64,000 bases of DNA from Staphylococcus muscae (GTDB lineage Bacteria; Bacillota; Bacilli; Staphylococcales; Staphylococcaceae), in NCBI RefSeq assembly GCF_003019275.1, contig NZ_CP027848.1, positions 496,001 through 560,000 of the forward strand, given 5' to 3'. Positions 8,743-17,905 of the stretch are shown one piece after another. The position numbers and the translations under genes were made by a program. The notes under the pieces were generated by a model. That model ran no database searches. It was not told where the DNA came from and was given only the letters and a program-made list of their open reading frames with translations. The first letter of the stretch is position 1. Every line of letters begins with the position of its first letter.

Positions 8743-10161
8743 ATGACACACGATAAATATGATTTAGTCATACTTGGTGGTGGTATTAGTGGCTACTCAG
8801 CAGCCATCCGAGCCACACAGTTAGGAAAGAAAGTAGCAATTGTAGAAAAATCCCATTTAGGCGGTACATGTTTACACAAAGGTTGTATCCCAACGAAATC
8901 CTTCTTGAAATCAGCTGATACCTATCAACTAATCCAACACGCCGAACACTACGGCATTTCCGCTTCGAAACCTACCTTTGATTTTCCAAAAGTTCAATTA
9001 CGAAAACAACGCATTGTAGATGCGATGTATCAAGGTTTACAAAAACTTATCAAACAAAAAAATATTGATATATTTCATGGAGAAGGTCGACTTCTCGGCC
9101 CATCTATTTTTTCACCTCAAAGTGGTACAGTTGCTGTCACTTATGAAGATGGGCAATCGGACTTAATCCCAAATGATTACGTATTAATCGCAACGGGATC
9201 TTCACCGATTACTTTACCGTTCTTGCCGATTGATCACGAACGCATCGTTACGAGTGATGATATTTTATCAATGACAGCATTACCAAAATCAATTGCGATT
9301 ATCGGGGCAGGGATTATTGGCCTTGAATTTGCATCATTTTTCAGTCAAATTGGCGTCCAAGTTCATATCATCGAATCAGAAGATGACATTGTGATCAATG
9401 ATAGCCAAGCTGTCACTGAACGTTTATTGACATCCCTTACTAAAAATGGTGTTGTATTTCATAAAGGAATTGCTTTGAATGATCAGAATACGACCGTAAC
9501 ACAAACAGAGATTGAATTTGAGCTAGATGAATCTTTTACAACCGAAATGGCTCTTGTTGCAATCGGACGTCGTGCGAATATTGAACATATCGGCTTGAAT
9601 AACACTGAAGTTGAAATTACTGAACAGCAGACGATTCAAACAAATCCTTACATGCAGACGAAAGCATCACACATATACGCTTCAGGTGATGTCATCGGAC
9701 AACTGCAACTGGCTCATGTAGGTGCGAAGGAAGGTGTGATTGCCGTTGAACACATGTTTCAACAAGACCCATTACCAATCGATTATTCAAACATGCCAAA
9801 ATGTATTTATAGCAGCCCAGAGATTGCCTCAATCGGACTGACAATAAAATCTGCAAAGGAAAAAGGTTACCAAGTTAAATCAGTAAAAGCAGCATTTAAT
9901 ACAAATGGCAAAGCACTCATTATGTCACCTGATATACCAGATGGTTTTGCTGAACTCATTGTTGACCGTTCGAATGGCTCTATTCTAGGCGCTAATCTAG
10001 TGGGTCAAAACGTAACTGAACAAATTAATGAACTGAGCGTTTTACAGTTTTTAAATGGTTCTGCACTCGAACTCGGCATGGCAACGCATGCGCATCCCTC
10101 GATGTCAGAGTTGTTAATGGAAATGGGTCTGAAATATGAAAATCAATCCATTCACCTATAA
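8743..10161 (+). CDS. lpdA: Dihydrolipoyl dehydrogenase, E3 of branched-chain 2-oxoacid dehydrogenase
   Basis: A 472-residue flavoprotein that reoxidises dihydrolipoamide on the E2 subunit with NAD. The FAD site GGGISGYSAAIRATQLG is near the N terminus, followed by the redox-active pair in GGTCLHKGCIPTK, an NAD site at IAIIGAGIIGLEFASFF, the second FAD segment IYASGDVIGQLQLAHVG, and the C-terminal AHAHPSMSELLME with the catalytic His-Glu. It is the first of four genes for one complex, the S. aureus bfmB/bkd arrangement, which makes precursors of branched-chain fatty acids. A gggga site precedes the ATG. Confidence 0.93.
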   Translation: MTHDKYDLVILGGGISGYSAAIRATQLGKKVAIVEKSHLGGTCLHKGCIPTKSFLKSADTYQLIQHAEHYGISASKPTFDFPKVQLRKQRIVDAMYQGLQKLIKQKNIDIFHGEGRLLGPSIFSPQSGTVAVTYEDGQSDLIPNDYVLIATGSSPITLPFLPIDHERIVTSDDILSMTALPKSIAIIGAGIIGLEFASFFSQIGVQVHIIESEDDIVINDSQAVTERLLTSLTKNGVVFHKGIALNDQNTTVTQTEIEFELDESFTTEMALVAIGRRANIEHIGLNNTEVEITEQQTIQTNPYMQTKASHIYASGDVIGQLQLAHVGAKEGVIAVEHMFQQDPLPIDYSNMPKCIYSSPEIASIGLTIKSAKEKGYQVKSVKAAFNTNGKALIMSPDIPDGFAELIVDRSNGSILGANLVGQNVTEQINELSVLQFLNGSALELGMATHAHPSMSELLMEMGLKYENQSIHL

Positions 10162-10178
10162 AAATAGGAGGAAATATT

Positions 10179-11177
10179 ATGTTGGACTATAAACATACAC
10201 AATTGAAAAAAGATGACTTGCTAGAAATATATAAAGGTATGGATTTAGGACGTAAAATTGATGAACGTATGTGGTTGTTAAACCGTGCAGGTAAAATTCC
10301 TTTTGTTATAAGTTGTCAAGGACAAGAAGCAACACAAGTAGGCACTGCCTATGCATTAAAAAAAGGGGATATTACTGCTCCTTATTATCGAGATCTTGCA
10401 CTTGTTACATATTTAGGTATCACGCCTTTAGAAACGATGTATTCTGTGTTTGGTAAACGAGATGATATCAGTTCAGGTGGTAAACAAATGCCATCACATT
10501 TCAGTAAAAAAGAAATTGGTATTATGTCACAAGGGTCATCAGTTGCGACACAGCTATTACATGCGATTGGTGCAGCGCTCACTTTTAAAATGGATCAAAA
10601 ACAACAAGTTGCACTGTCGACACTTGGTGAAGGAAGTTCAAATCAAGGAGACTTTCATGAAGGTCTCAACTTTGTTGGTGTTCACAAGTTACCATTTATA
10701 TGCATTATTGAAAACAATCAATATGCGATATCCGTATCCAAAGACCTACAATACGGTGCAGAAAAATTGTCTGATCGTGCAAAAGGTTATGGTATGTTCG
10801 GAATAACAGTGGATGGTAACGATCCAATTGCTGTGTATCAAGCCGTTACAGAAGCGCGCGAACGTGCACTAAATGGTGAAGGAGGCACTTTGATTGAAGC
10901 GATGTGCACACGCTTAACCCCACATTCGTCAGATGATGATGATCGCTATCGAGATGAAGCGATTAAACAAGCGGATAAGGAATCCGACTGTAATAAAAGA
11001 TTCAAAAAATACTTACTTGATCATCACATTGCTGATGCCACATGGTTTGACGAAATCGAACAGTCGCATAAAACAATTGTGAATGAAGCGACAAAGCGTG
11101 CAGAACAAGCCCCATATCCTGAAGTAAGAGAAACATACACATATGTCTATGAAGAGGGAGGTCCTTTCAATGCCTAA
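10179..11177 (+). CDS. bfmBAA: Branched-chain 2-oxoacid dehydrogenase E1 subunit alpha
   Basis: A 332-residue thiamine diphosphate-dependent subunit that decarboxylates the 2-oxoacids of valine, leucine and isoleucine. The region RKIDERMWLLNRAGKIPF and the cofactor loop LGEGSSNQGDFHEGLNFVG followed by NNQYAISV are characteristic; the phosphorylation-loop region YRDEAIKQADKE also fits. The start at 10179 has a strong ggagga site. Its last eight bases overlap the start of the beta subunit gene (ATGCCTAA), which implies coupled translation of the two E1 chains. Confidence 0.93.
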   Translation: MLDYKHTQLKKDDLLEIYKGMDLGRKIDERMWLLNRAGKIPFVISCQGQEATQVGTAYALKKGDITAPYYRDLALVTYLGITPLETMYSVFGKRDDISSGGKQMPSHFSKKEIGIMSQGSSVATQLLHAIGAALTFKMDQKQQVALSTLGEGSSNQGDFHEGLNFVGVHKLPFICIIENNQYAISVSKDLQYGAEKLSDRAKGYGMFGITVDGNDPIAVYQAVTEARERALNGEGGTLIEAMCTRLTPHSSDDDDRYRDEAIKQADKESDCNKRFKKYLLDHHIADATWFDEIEQSHKTIVNEATKRAEQAPYPEVRETYTYVYEEGGPFNA

Positions 11178-12153
11178 AATATCTTATCTTGAAGCGATAA
11201 AAGATGCCTTAACGATTGCACTCGAGCAAGACTCACAAACTTTTGTTTTAGGTGAAGATGTGGGTAAGAAAGGCGGTGTTTTTGGTGTAACTGCTGGTCT
11301 ACAAGAGAAGTTTGGTCTCTATCGTGTTTTAGATACACCGTTGGCAGAGTCGAATATCGTCGGTTCGGCGATTGGTGCAGCTATGATGGGAAAACGTCCA
11401 ATTGCTGAAATTCAATTTGCTGAATATATTTTACCTGCAACAAATCAAATTATAAGTGAAGCAGCCAAAATGCGTTATCGTTCAAACAATGATTGGCAAG
11501 TCCCTCTCACAATTCGTGCCCCTTTTGGTGGTGGCATACACGGTGCTCTGTATCATTCACAAAGTATTGAAAGTGTCTTTGCCTCAACACCCGGATTAAC
11601 AGTGGTCATACCATCTAATCCATACGATGCAAAAGGACTGTTGTTAGCTGCAATTGCTTCTAACGATCCAGTTCTATTTTTCGAGCACAAAAAAGCATAT
11701 CGATTATTAAAAGAAGAAGTTCCAACCGATTATTATACTGTGCCATTAGGAAAAGCAGATGTGAAACGTACGGGTACTGACATCACAGTATTTACTTACG
11801 GTCTTGCCGTGCATTATTGTATAGAAGCTGCAAATGAGTTAGCGTCATCTCAAATCAGCGTTGAAATTGTTGATCTACGTACCGTGTATCCATTAGATAA
11901 AGAAACCATTATCGAGCGAGCAAGACAAACTGGAAAATGTTTACTTGTTACTGAAGACAATTTGGAAGGCAGTGTAATGTCAGAAGTAGCCGCTATTATT
12001 GCTGAAAACTGTTTATTTGAACTTGATGCACCGATTATGCGTTTAGCCGGACCAGATGTTCCTGCTATGCCATTCTCGCCACCATTAGAAGATGAATTTA
12101 TGATTAACACTGAAAAAATTAAAAATAAAATGCGCGAACTTGCTGAATATTAA
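11170..12153 (+). CDS. bfmBAB: Branched-chain 2-oxoacid dehydrogenase E1 subunit beta
   Basis: A 327-residue transketolase-like beta chain that completes the E1 active site. It shows LGEDVGKKGGVFGVTAGL, the conserved TPLAESNIVGSAIGAAMMG, and the C-terminal transketolase domain with VEIVDLRTVYPLDKETI and VTEDNLEGSVMSEVAA. I set the start at the ATG at 11170, because GGGAGG at 11156-11161 is well spaced from it and the protein then begins MPKISYLEAIKDAL like its relatives; further upstream in-frame starts would add nine unlikely residues. Confidence 0.93.
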   Translation: MPKISYLEAIKDALTIALEQDSQTFVLGEDVGKKGGVFGVTAGLQEKFGLYRVLDTPLAESNIVGSAIGAAMMGKRPIAEIQFAEYILPATNQIISEAAKMRYRSNNDWQVPLTIRAPFGGGIHGALYHSQSIESVFASTPGLTVVIPSNPYDAKGLLLAAIASNDPVLFFEHKKAYRLLKEEVPTDYYTVPLGKADVKRTGTDITVFTYGLAVHYCIEAANELASSQISVEIVDLRTVYPLDKETIIERARQTGKCLLVTEDNLEGSVMSEVAAIIAENCLFELDAPIMRLAGPDVPAMPFSPPLEDEFMINTEKIKNKMRELAEY

Positions 12154-12166
12154 AGGAGGCAAATCC

Positions 12167-13399
12167 ATGGATATTAAAATGCCAAAATTAGGTGAAAGTG
12201 TACATGAAGGTACGATTGAACAATGGCTTGTAAGTGTCGGTGATCGTGTAGAAGAATATGATCCGCTTTGCGAAGTCATTACAGATAAAGTGACAGCTGA
12301 AGTGCCTTCTTCTTTTGCCGGTGTTGTAACAGCACTTCACGCTGAACCAGGAGATATCGTCTCAATCGGAACAGTGATTTGTTCGATAGAGGTCGAAAAT
12401 AGTACACAACATGAAGAAAATCATATGTTAGTTGAAACATCTTTACCAGCATCTGAATCACTTGAATCTACAACGCAGCCTGGTCAGTCAGCTGCTGAGA
12501 AAAATAACGGACGCTATTCACCCGTTGTATTCAAACTCGCATCGGCATATGAAATAGATTTGAATCAAGTACCTGGCACAGGTTTTAATGGCCGTGTTAC
12601 TAAAAAAGACATGATGCATTATATTGAAAACAACAAACAAACGCAAAACAAAGAATTAAGCGATAAACCTAAGACAACTAATGATTCAAATAATAGCCGA
12701 GCTGAGAAAACGATACCTGTTAACGGAGTACGACGACAAATCGCAAATAAAATGGCACAAAGTGTGCAAGAAATTCCACATGCTTGGATGCAAATTGAAG
12801 TTGATGCCACTGAATTAGTTAAAACACGAGAACATTACAAAGCATCATTTAAAGAACAAGAAGGCTACAATTTAACCTATTTTGCATTTTTTATTAAAGC
12901 AGTCGCTGAAACTTTAAAGAAATACCCTATGTTAAACAGTTCTTGGAAAGATGATGAAATTGTGATTCATGATGGTATTCATCTTTCTATTGCTGTTGCG
13001 CATAACGACCAGTTATATGTGCCAGTGATTCATCATGCTGATGAAAAATCGATCAAAGGTATTGCGAAAGAGATTCATACACTAGCTATGAAAGTGCGCA
13101 ACAATCAATTAACGACATCAGACATGACGGGTGGCACATTCACTGTCAATAATACAGGAACGTTTGGATCAGTGAGTTCAATGGGCATTATTAACCATCC
13201 GCAGGCAGCCATCTTACAAGTGGAGTCAATTGTTAAGAGACCTGTCATTGTCAACGACATGATTGCGATACGTCATATGGTGAATTTATGCCTTTCAATC
13301 GATCATCGTATATTAGACGGGCTTCAAGCTGGTATGTTTTTAAATGATGTAAAACAACAAATTGAGCATATGACATTGGATCAAACTTCGATTTATTAA
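12167..13399 (+). CDS. bfmBB: Dihydrolipoamide acyltransferase, E2 of branched-chain 2-oxoacid dehydrogenase
   Basis: A 410-residue core enzyme. Domains in order: lipoyl domain (about 1-76) with the lipoylated lysine in CEVITDKVTAEVPS, a linker rich in S, T and Q, the peripheral subunit-binding domain (about 115-155, YSPVVFKLASAYEIDLNQVPG start), a second linker, and the catalytic domain ending with SIDHRILDGLQAG, the HxxxDG active site. The start ATG at 12167 follows AAGGAGG at 12153-12159. It closes the four-gene complex operon; acyl-CoA products prime branched-chain fatty acid synthesis. Confidence 0.94.
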   Translation: MDIKMPKLGESVHEGTIEQWLVSVGDRVEEYDPLCEVITDKVTAEVPSSFAGVVTALHAEPGDIVSIGTVICSIEVENSTQHEENHMLVETSLPASESLESTTQPGQSAAEKNNGRYSPVVFKLASAYEIDLNQVPGTGFNGRVTKKDMMHYIENNKQTQNKELSDKPKTTNDSNNSRAEKTIPVNGVRRQIANKMAQSVQEIPHAWMQIEVDATELVKTREHYKASFKEQEGYNLTYFAFFIKAVAETLKKYPMLNSSWKDDEIVIHDGIHLSIAVAHNDQLYVPVIHHADEKSIKGIAKEIHTLAMKVRNNQLTTSDMTGGTFTVNNTGTFGSVSSMGIINHPQAAILQVESIVKRPVIVNDMIAIRHMVNLCLSIDHRILDGLQAGMFLNDVKQQIEHMTLDQTSIY

Positions 13400-13490
13400 G
13401 CAACAATTTATGAATTTAAGAGATTCAGAAATTGAATTGATATGAAACCTTTAGTAAAATGAAATTATATCAACAACGGAGGTAGATACA

Positions 13491-13928
13491 ATGGACTTAA
13501 GTTTCGATTTATATATGAACAATGTTGTTCAACAAGCACGTGAAGATTTGGTGAAAGCTGGATACGAAGAATTAACAACTGAAGAAGAAGTAGATAATGT
13601 ATTCAAGCAAGATGGTACAACACTTGTGATGATCAACTCAGTTTGTGGCTGTGCCGGTGGTATGGCGCGTCCAGCAGCACAACATGCTTTACACTATGAT
13701 GTATTACCTGATCGCTTGGTTACAGTATTTGCAGGTCAAGATAAAGAAGCAACACAACGTGCACGTGATTACTTTGAAGGTTATGCACCATCAAGTCCTT
13801 CATTCGCTTTGATGAAAGATGGTAAAATCACTGAAATGATTGAGCGCCATCAAATCGAAGGTCACGACACAATGGATGTTATTACGCAATTGCAACGTTT
13901 ATTTGATAAATATTGTGTAGCAGAGTAA
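13491..13928 (+). CDS. brxB: Bacilliredoxin BrxB-like (YqiW/YphP family)
   Basis: A 145-residue thioredoxin-fold protein that removes bacillithiol from mixed disulfides on proteins. The active site is the CGC motif in [19 protein letters not shown] near residue 54; the family uses Cys-x-Cys in place of the thioredoxin Cys-x-x-Cys. Its place directly after the branched-chain dehydrogenase operon is the one used by BrxB (YqiW) in Bacillus and by the S. aureus homologue. The bacillithiol synthesis gene bshA and the reductase ypdA occur elsewhere in this window. A gggaggt-like site (cggaggtag) precedes the ATG. Confidence 0.88.
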   Translation: MDLSFDLYMNNVVQQAREDLVKAGYEELTTEEEVDNVFKQDGTTLVMINSVCGCAGGMARPAAQHALHYDVLPDRLVTVFAGQDKEATQRARDYFEGYAPSSPSFALMKDGKITEMIERHQIEGHDTMDVITQLQRLFDKYCVAE

Positions 13929-13940
13929 GGAGTGGACCGT

Positions 13941-14921
13941 ATGTTACGTTTGAATCCATATCGAATTGGGTGGCGAACGATTAAAACTGCGGTCGGTATG
14001 GCACTAGGTGTAATTATCGCCAAACTAATGGGATTAGATAATTATGCATCTAGTGCCATTTTAGTTGTTCTATGCATAAAGGACACTAAAATGAACTCCG
14101 TTAAAGCCATTTGGTCTCGTCTTGTCTCCTGTATGATTGCTATGGGATTCGGTGCCACCATCTTTCCATTACTTGGGCAACATGCCTGGGTACTAGGTCT
14201 TATTGTGCTATTTTTTATTCCACTTACTGTTATGTTTAATACGCAAGAAGGTGTCGTGACAAGCATCGTTATCTTACTGCACTTTTTTAATGCTACAACG
14301 ATTGATATTAACTTAGTTTTGAATGAAATGATGCTGTTATTAATAGGACTTTCTATCGCCTTTATCATGAATACGTTTATGCCAAGTTTCGAAAAAGAAT
14401 TGACAAGTTATCAAAATGATATTGAAGCACAAATACGTCATATATTTTATGCATACAGCACGATGTGCTCAAAAGATACACCCACATGTGACTTGTCATT
14501 TGATCAATTGTTATTAACGATTCGAAAAGCGAAATCAGTTGCCTTTCGTGATGTTAAAAATCACTTTGTCAGAAATGAAAATAGTTTTTATCACTATTTT
14601 GATATGCGCCAAGATCAAGTGGACATTCTCCAACGAATTCATTTTAATTTGAATCATATGACAGTGGATGATGTTTTACTTCCAAAAGTAGCACAACTTT
14701 TTAAAGAAATGGCAGACAATGTGAATGAAAATAACTATACCGCAATGCGTTTACACATGTTGTATGATATCAGGTTGCAAATAGACGACTTACCTTTGCC
14801 AGATTCTCATGATGCACTGCATACACGTGCGAGTATTATTCAAATTTTATACGACACAGAAGCTTATTTAAATATTAAGTCAAACTTCGGATCACTCAAG
14901 CTATATCATGAAGTCAACTAA
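13941..14921 (+). CDS. FUSC/aromatic acid exporter family membrane protein (YqjA-like)
   Basis: A 326-residue protein with an N-terminal block of about five to six hydrophobic helices (roughly residues 15-150, e.g. AVGMALGVIIAKLMG and LLLIGLSIAFIMNTFM) and a soluble helical C-terminal half. This is the layout of the aromatic acid exporter family 1 / DUF939 proteins, of which Bacillus YqjA, encoded after BrxB, is an example. Substrate unknown. The ATG at 13941 is chosen because AAGGAG at 13927-13932 overlaps the upstream in-frame GTG. The start lies 13 bases after brxB, so the two are probably cotranscribed. Confidence 0.8.
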   Translation: MLRLNPYRIGWRTIKTAVGMALGVIIAKLMGLDNYASSAILVVLCIKDTKMNSVKAIWSRLVSCMIAMGFGATIFPLLGQHAWVLGLIVLFFIPLTVMFNTQEGVVTSIVILLHFFNATTIDINLVLNEMMLLLIGLSIAFIMNTFMPSFEKELTSYQNDIEAQIRHIFYAYSTMCSKDTPTCDLSFDQLLLTIRKAKSVAFRDVKNHFVRNENSFYHYFDMRQDQVDILQRIHFNLNHMTVDDVLLPKVAQLFKEMADNVNENNYTAMRLHMLYDIRLQIDDLPLPDSHDALHTRASIIQILYDTEAYLNIKSNFGSLKLYHEVN

Positions 14922-14941
14922 TATTTAAGAAGTGTAAAAAG

Positions 14942-14976
14942 AGGATGCCCAAACAATTAAATGGGCATCCTTCTAT
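14942..14976 (+). terminator. Intrinsic terminator after the yqjA-like gene
   Basis: Stem GGATGCCCA at 14943-14951 pairs with TGGGCATCC at 14962-14970 around a ten-base loop; flanking A and T bases extend it (aagag before, ttctat after). It lies between convergent genes and may serve both. Confidence 0.75.
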
Positions 14977-14986
14977 ATTTCAGTCA

Positions 14987-15088
14987 CTACATGCTTAATA
15001 ATGGCGCAACGCCTGTTAATATTAGTGATACGATAATTGCTAACAACATCACAATAAGCAATACTTTTCTAAACTTCTTGTTTTGCAC
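14987..15088 (-). CDS. Prli42-like membrane miniprotein, 33 residues
   Basis: Reading the minus strand from the GTG at 15088 gives 33 residues that begin (M/V)QNKKFRKVLLIVM, continue with a single hydrophobic helix of about 20 residues including LLAIIVSLILTGVAPL, and end at the TAG at 14989-14987. A GGAGG site lies nine bases upstream. The basic N terminus, one membrane helix and short tail match Prli42, the membrane anchor of the stressosome first described in Listeria and reported to be widespread in Firmicutes. The neighbourhood (branched-chain dehydrogenase genes, an M20 peptidase, gnd) also resembles the region I recall for Listeria. Staphylococci do not carry the full Listeria-type stressosome as far as I know, so function here is open. 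Confidence 0.7.
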   Translation of the reverse strand: MQNKKFRKVLLIVMLLAIIVSLILTGVAPLLSM

Positions 15089-15251
15089 GTTTAATTGCCT
15101 CCATTTACCTTATATGTTGATTCATGTTTAGTATTAACACAAATTATAACATCTTTAAAATATATTTCTCAAGTCACATTGAAACATATACATTTTGCAA
15201 AACGTTCAATTTTCGATACACTTATAATGATTTAAAAAGGGGGACTTATGC

Positions 15252-16361
15252 ATGATAAATCAAGAACGTTTAGTAAATACTTTTTTAGAGTTAGTTCAAA
15301 TTGACTCTGAAACGGGTCATGAAGAAACGATTCAACCAATCTTAAAAGGTAAATTTGAACAACTTGGATTGATTGTAAAAGAAGATAACGCAAAAGCACA
15401 GACAGGATTCGGAGCAAACAACTTAATTTGCACACTTCCTGCAACAGATAACACGAGAGAAAAAATCTATTTTACGAGTCACATGGATACGGTTGTACCC
15501 GGTAAAGGGGTAAAACCAGTGATTGAAGATGGTGTTATTAAATCTGATGGCACAACGATATTAGGTGCAGATGATAAAGCTGGACTTGCTACAATTTTAG
15601 AAGTGCTTCACATCATTCAAGAGAATAACTTGCCACACGGACAAATTCAGTTTGTTATAACAGTCGGTGAAGAATCTGGTTTAGTCGGTGCAAAAGCATT
15701 GAACCCAGATGATATAGATGCAGCATACGGCTATGCGATTGACTCTGCCGTACCGGTCGGTAATTTTACCATTGGCGCACCTTATCAAATGCAAATCAAA
15801 GCGACGATTCATGGTAAAACAGCACATGCTAGCACACCTGACAAAGGTAATAGTGCCATCAATATCGCTGCCAAAGCAATCAGTCAAATGAAACTCGGTA
15901 AAATTGACCATGAAACGACTGCCAATATTGGGAAATTTGAAGGTGGTGGTCCAACGAATATCGTGACGGATCTTGTGAATATTTGGGCAGAAGCACGATC
16001 ACATTCAGAAGAAAAAATTATGGCTCAAACTGCGCATATGCGTAAAACATTTGAAGACACTGCAAAATCATTTGGATGTGATGCAGAAGTCTCAACAGAA
16101 CTTGCATATCCAGGATTTTTAGTTACTGAAGATGAAGTTGTTTACCAAAAAGCACAAATCGCTGCAAAATCTATTGGCCTGATTGGCGAACCAACAATTG
16201 GGGGTGGCGGTTCAGATGGTAATATTATCAGTCAATTCGGTATCCCAACTGTTATCCTTGGCGTTGGCTATGAAGCCATTCATACAACCAATGAATCAAT
16301 TGCAATTCAATCATTAGAAAATCTTGTAAGTTACGTATTGAAACTAATAGAGATTGCGTAA
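15252..16361 (+). CDS. M20 family peptidase, PepT-like (tripeptidase/YqjE type)
   Basis: A 369-residue cytosolic metallopeptidase of the M20 family, probably a di- or tripeptidase. Metal ligands are visible in YFTSHMDTVVPGKGVKP (His, Asp), GADDKAGLATILEVL (Asp), TVGEESGLVGAKAL (Glu pair) and the final VGYEAIHTTNESI (His). A dimerisation domain is inserted at about 180-290. RefSeq-style annotation often calls it peptidase T, but the true PepT is longer, so the substrate is not certain. The ATG at 15252 is preferred over the ATG at 15248 because the ggggga site is eight bases upstream and the frame is correct. It precedes gnd as in Listeria and S. aureus. Confidence 0.88.
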   Translation: MINQERLVNTFLELVQIDSETGHEETIQPILKGKFEQLGLIVKEDNAKAQTGFGANNLICTLPATDNTREKIYFTSHMDTVVPGKGVKPVIEDGVIKSDGTTILGADDKAGLATILEVLHIIQENNLPHGQIQFVITVGEESGLVGAKALNPDDIDAAYGYAIDSAVPVGNFTIGAPYQMQIKATIHGKTAHASTPDKGNSAINIAAKAISQMKLGKIDHETTANIGKFEGGGPTNIVTDLVNIWAEARSHSEEKIMAQTAHMRKTFEDTAKSFGCDAEVSTELAYPGFLVTEDEVVYQKAQIAAKSIGLIGEPTIGGGGSDGNIISQFGIPTVILGVGYEAIHTTNESIAIQSLENLVSYVLKLIEIA

Positions 16362-16441
16362 TTTTGCGCAGTATAAGTGTTTGAAATCATATAATATGAT
16401 ACAATTAACCCGTAATTTATAATAAGAGAGGTAAGTAGAAT

Positions 16442-17845
16442 ATGACACAACAAATTGGTGTAATCGGCTTAGCGGTTATGGGAAAAAATTTGGCATGGAA
16501 TATTGAGTCACGCGGATACAGCGTTTCAGTATACAATCGTTCGTCTGACAAAACAGATCTCATGGTCAAAGAATCAGCAGGCAAAAACATCGTTCCAACT
16601 TATTCCATTGAAGAATTTGTTCAATCACTTGAAAAACCACGTAAAATTTTATTGATGGTTAAAGCAGGCGAAGCAACAGATAAGACAATCGAAACATTAT
16701 TGCCACTACTAGATAAAGACGATATTTTAATCGATGGTGGTAATACAAACTATCAAGATACCATTCGACGTAATAAAGCACTTGCTGAAAGTGGTATTAA
16801 CTTCATTGGTACAGGTGTGTCAGGCGGCGAAGTAGGGGCGCTTACTGGACCTTCAATGATGCCAGGTGGTCAAAAAGAAGCTTATGAAAAAGTAGCAGAT
16901 ATTTTAGCTTCTATTTCAGCTAAAGCAGCAGACGGCACACCTTGTGTCACATATATTGGGCCAAATGGTGCAGGTCACTATGTAAAAATGGTTCATAATG
17001 GTATTGAATATGCAGATATGCAATTGATCGCCGAAAGTTACAACATGATGAAAAACTTATTAGGTATGGATCATGAAGAAATTTCAGCAACATTCAAAGA
17101 GTGGAATACTGGAGAATTAGAAAGTTACCTTATCGAAATTACGGGTGATATTTTCACAAAACTTGATGAAAATGGCGAACCCCTTGTTGAAAAAATTATG
17201 GATAAAGCAGGCCAAAAAGGTACAGGTAAATGGACTTCAATTAACGCATTAGAACTTGGTGCGCCACTGACAATTATTACTGAATCTGTATTTGCACGTT
17301 TTATCTCATCATTAAAAGCACAACGTGTTCATGCTTCATCATTATTAAATGGTCCTGAAGCGGCGTTCACTGGTGATAAAGCAGCATTTTTAGAAAAAAT
17401 TCGTCGTGCGTTATATATGAGTAAAATTTGCTCATACGCACAAGGTTTCGATCAAATGAAATCTGCAAGTGAAGAAAATGAATGGAACTTACAACTGGGT
17501 GAATTAGCGATGATTTGGCGTGAAGGTTGTATCATCCGTGCGCAATTCTTACAAAAAATTAAAGATGCGTATGATAAAGATGCAAACTTACAAAACCTTC
17601 TACTTGATGATTACTTTAAAGAAATCGTTACTGAATATCAACAAGCACTTCGTGACGTTGTCGCAATGGGTGTTCAAAACGGTGTCGCAATTCCTGGATT
17701 TGCTGCAAGTATTAACTACTATGATAGTTACAGAAGTGCAGACTTACCAGCTAACTTAATTCAAGCACAACGTGACTACTTTGGTGCGCATACTTATGAG
17801 CGTAAAGACAAAGAAGGTACATTCCATACTCAATGGACAAACTAA
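16442..17845 (+). CDS. gnd: 6-phosphogluconate dehydrogenase, decarboxylating
   Basis: A 467-residue enzyme of the oxidative pentose phosphate pathway that converts 6-phosphogluconate to ribulose 5-phosphate, CO2 and NADPH. The nucleotide site is [17 protein letters not shown] followed by YNRSSDKT (an NADP-type loop with Arg-Ser), then [12 protein letters not shown], the substrate segment [21 protein letters not shown] (of which I cite only the family core) and the catalytic lysine region [13 protein letters not shown]. The C-terminal tail [16 protein letters not shown] reaches into the partner subunit. The gene for the preceding enzyme zwf lies 1.2 kb downstream on the other strand. Confidence 0.97.
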   Translation: MTQQIGVIGLAVMGKNLAWNIESRGYSVSVYNRSSDKTDLMVKESAGKNIVPTYSIEEFVQSLEKPRKILLMVKAGEATDKTIETLLPLLDKDDILIDGGNTNYQDTIRRNKALAESGINFIGTGVSGGEVGALTGPSMMPGGQKEAYEKVADILASISAKAADGTPCVTYIGPNGAGHYVKMVHNGIEYADMQLIAESYNMMKNLLGMDHEEISATFKEWNTGELESYLIEITGDIFTKLDENGEPLVEKIMDKAGQKGTGKWTSINALELGAPLTIITESVFARFISSLKAQRVHASSLLNGPEAAFTGDKAAFLEKIRRALYMSKICSYAQGFDQMKSASEENEWNLQLGELAMIWREGCIIRAQFLQKIKDAYDKDANLQNLLLDDYFKEIVTEYQQALRDVVAMGVQNGVAIPGFAASINYYDSYRSADLPANLIQAQRDYFGAHTYERKDKEGTFHTQWTN

Positions 17846-17857
17846 TATTTGAAATTT

Positions 17858-17904
17858 AAAAAAGCTGTACGTTATCAAAACATAAGATAACGTACAGCTT
17901 TTTT
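17858..17904. terminator. Bidirectional terminator between gnd and the AraC-type gene
   Basis: A perfect 19 bp stem (17858-17876 with 17886-17904, core GCTGTACGTTATC) has six A at its left foot and six T at its right foot, so it can act on both convergent transcripts. Confidence 0.9.
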
Positions 17905-17905
17905 G

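Noticed and set aside
14042..14368. Minus-strand frame of 108 codons inside the FUSC-type gene
   Set aside because: Fully inside a convincing membrane protein gene, no ribosome site, hydrophobic bias explained by the sense strand.
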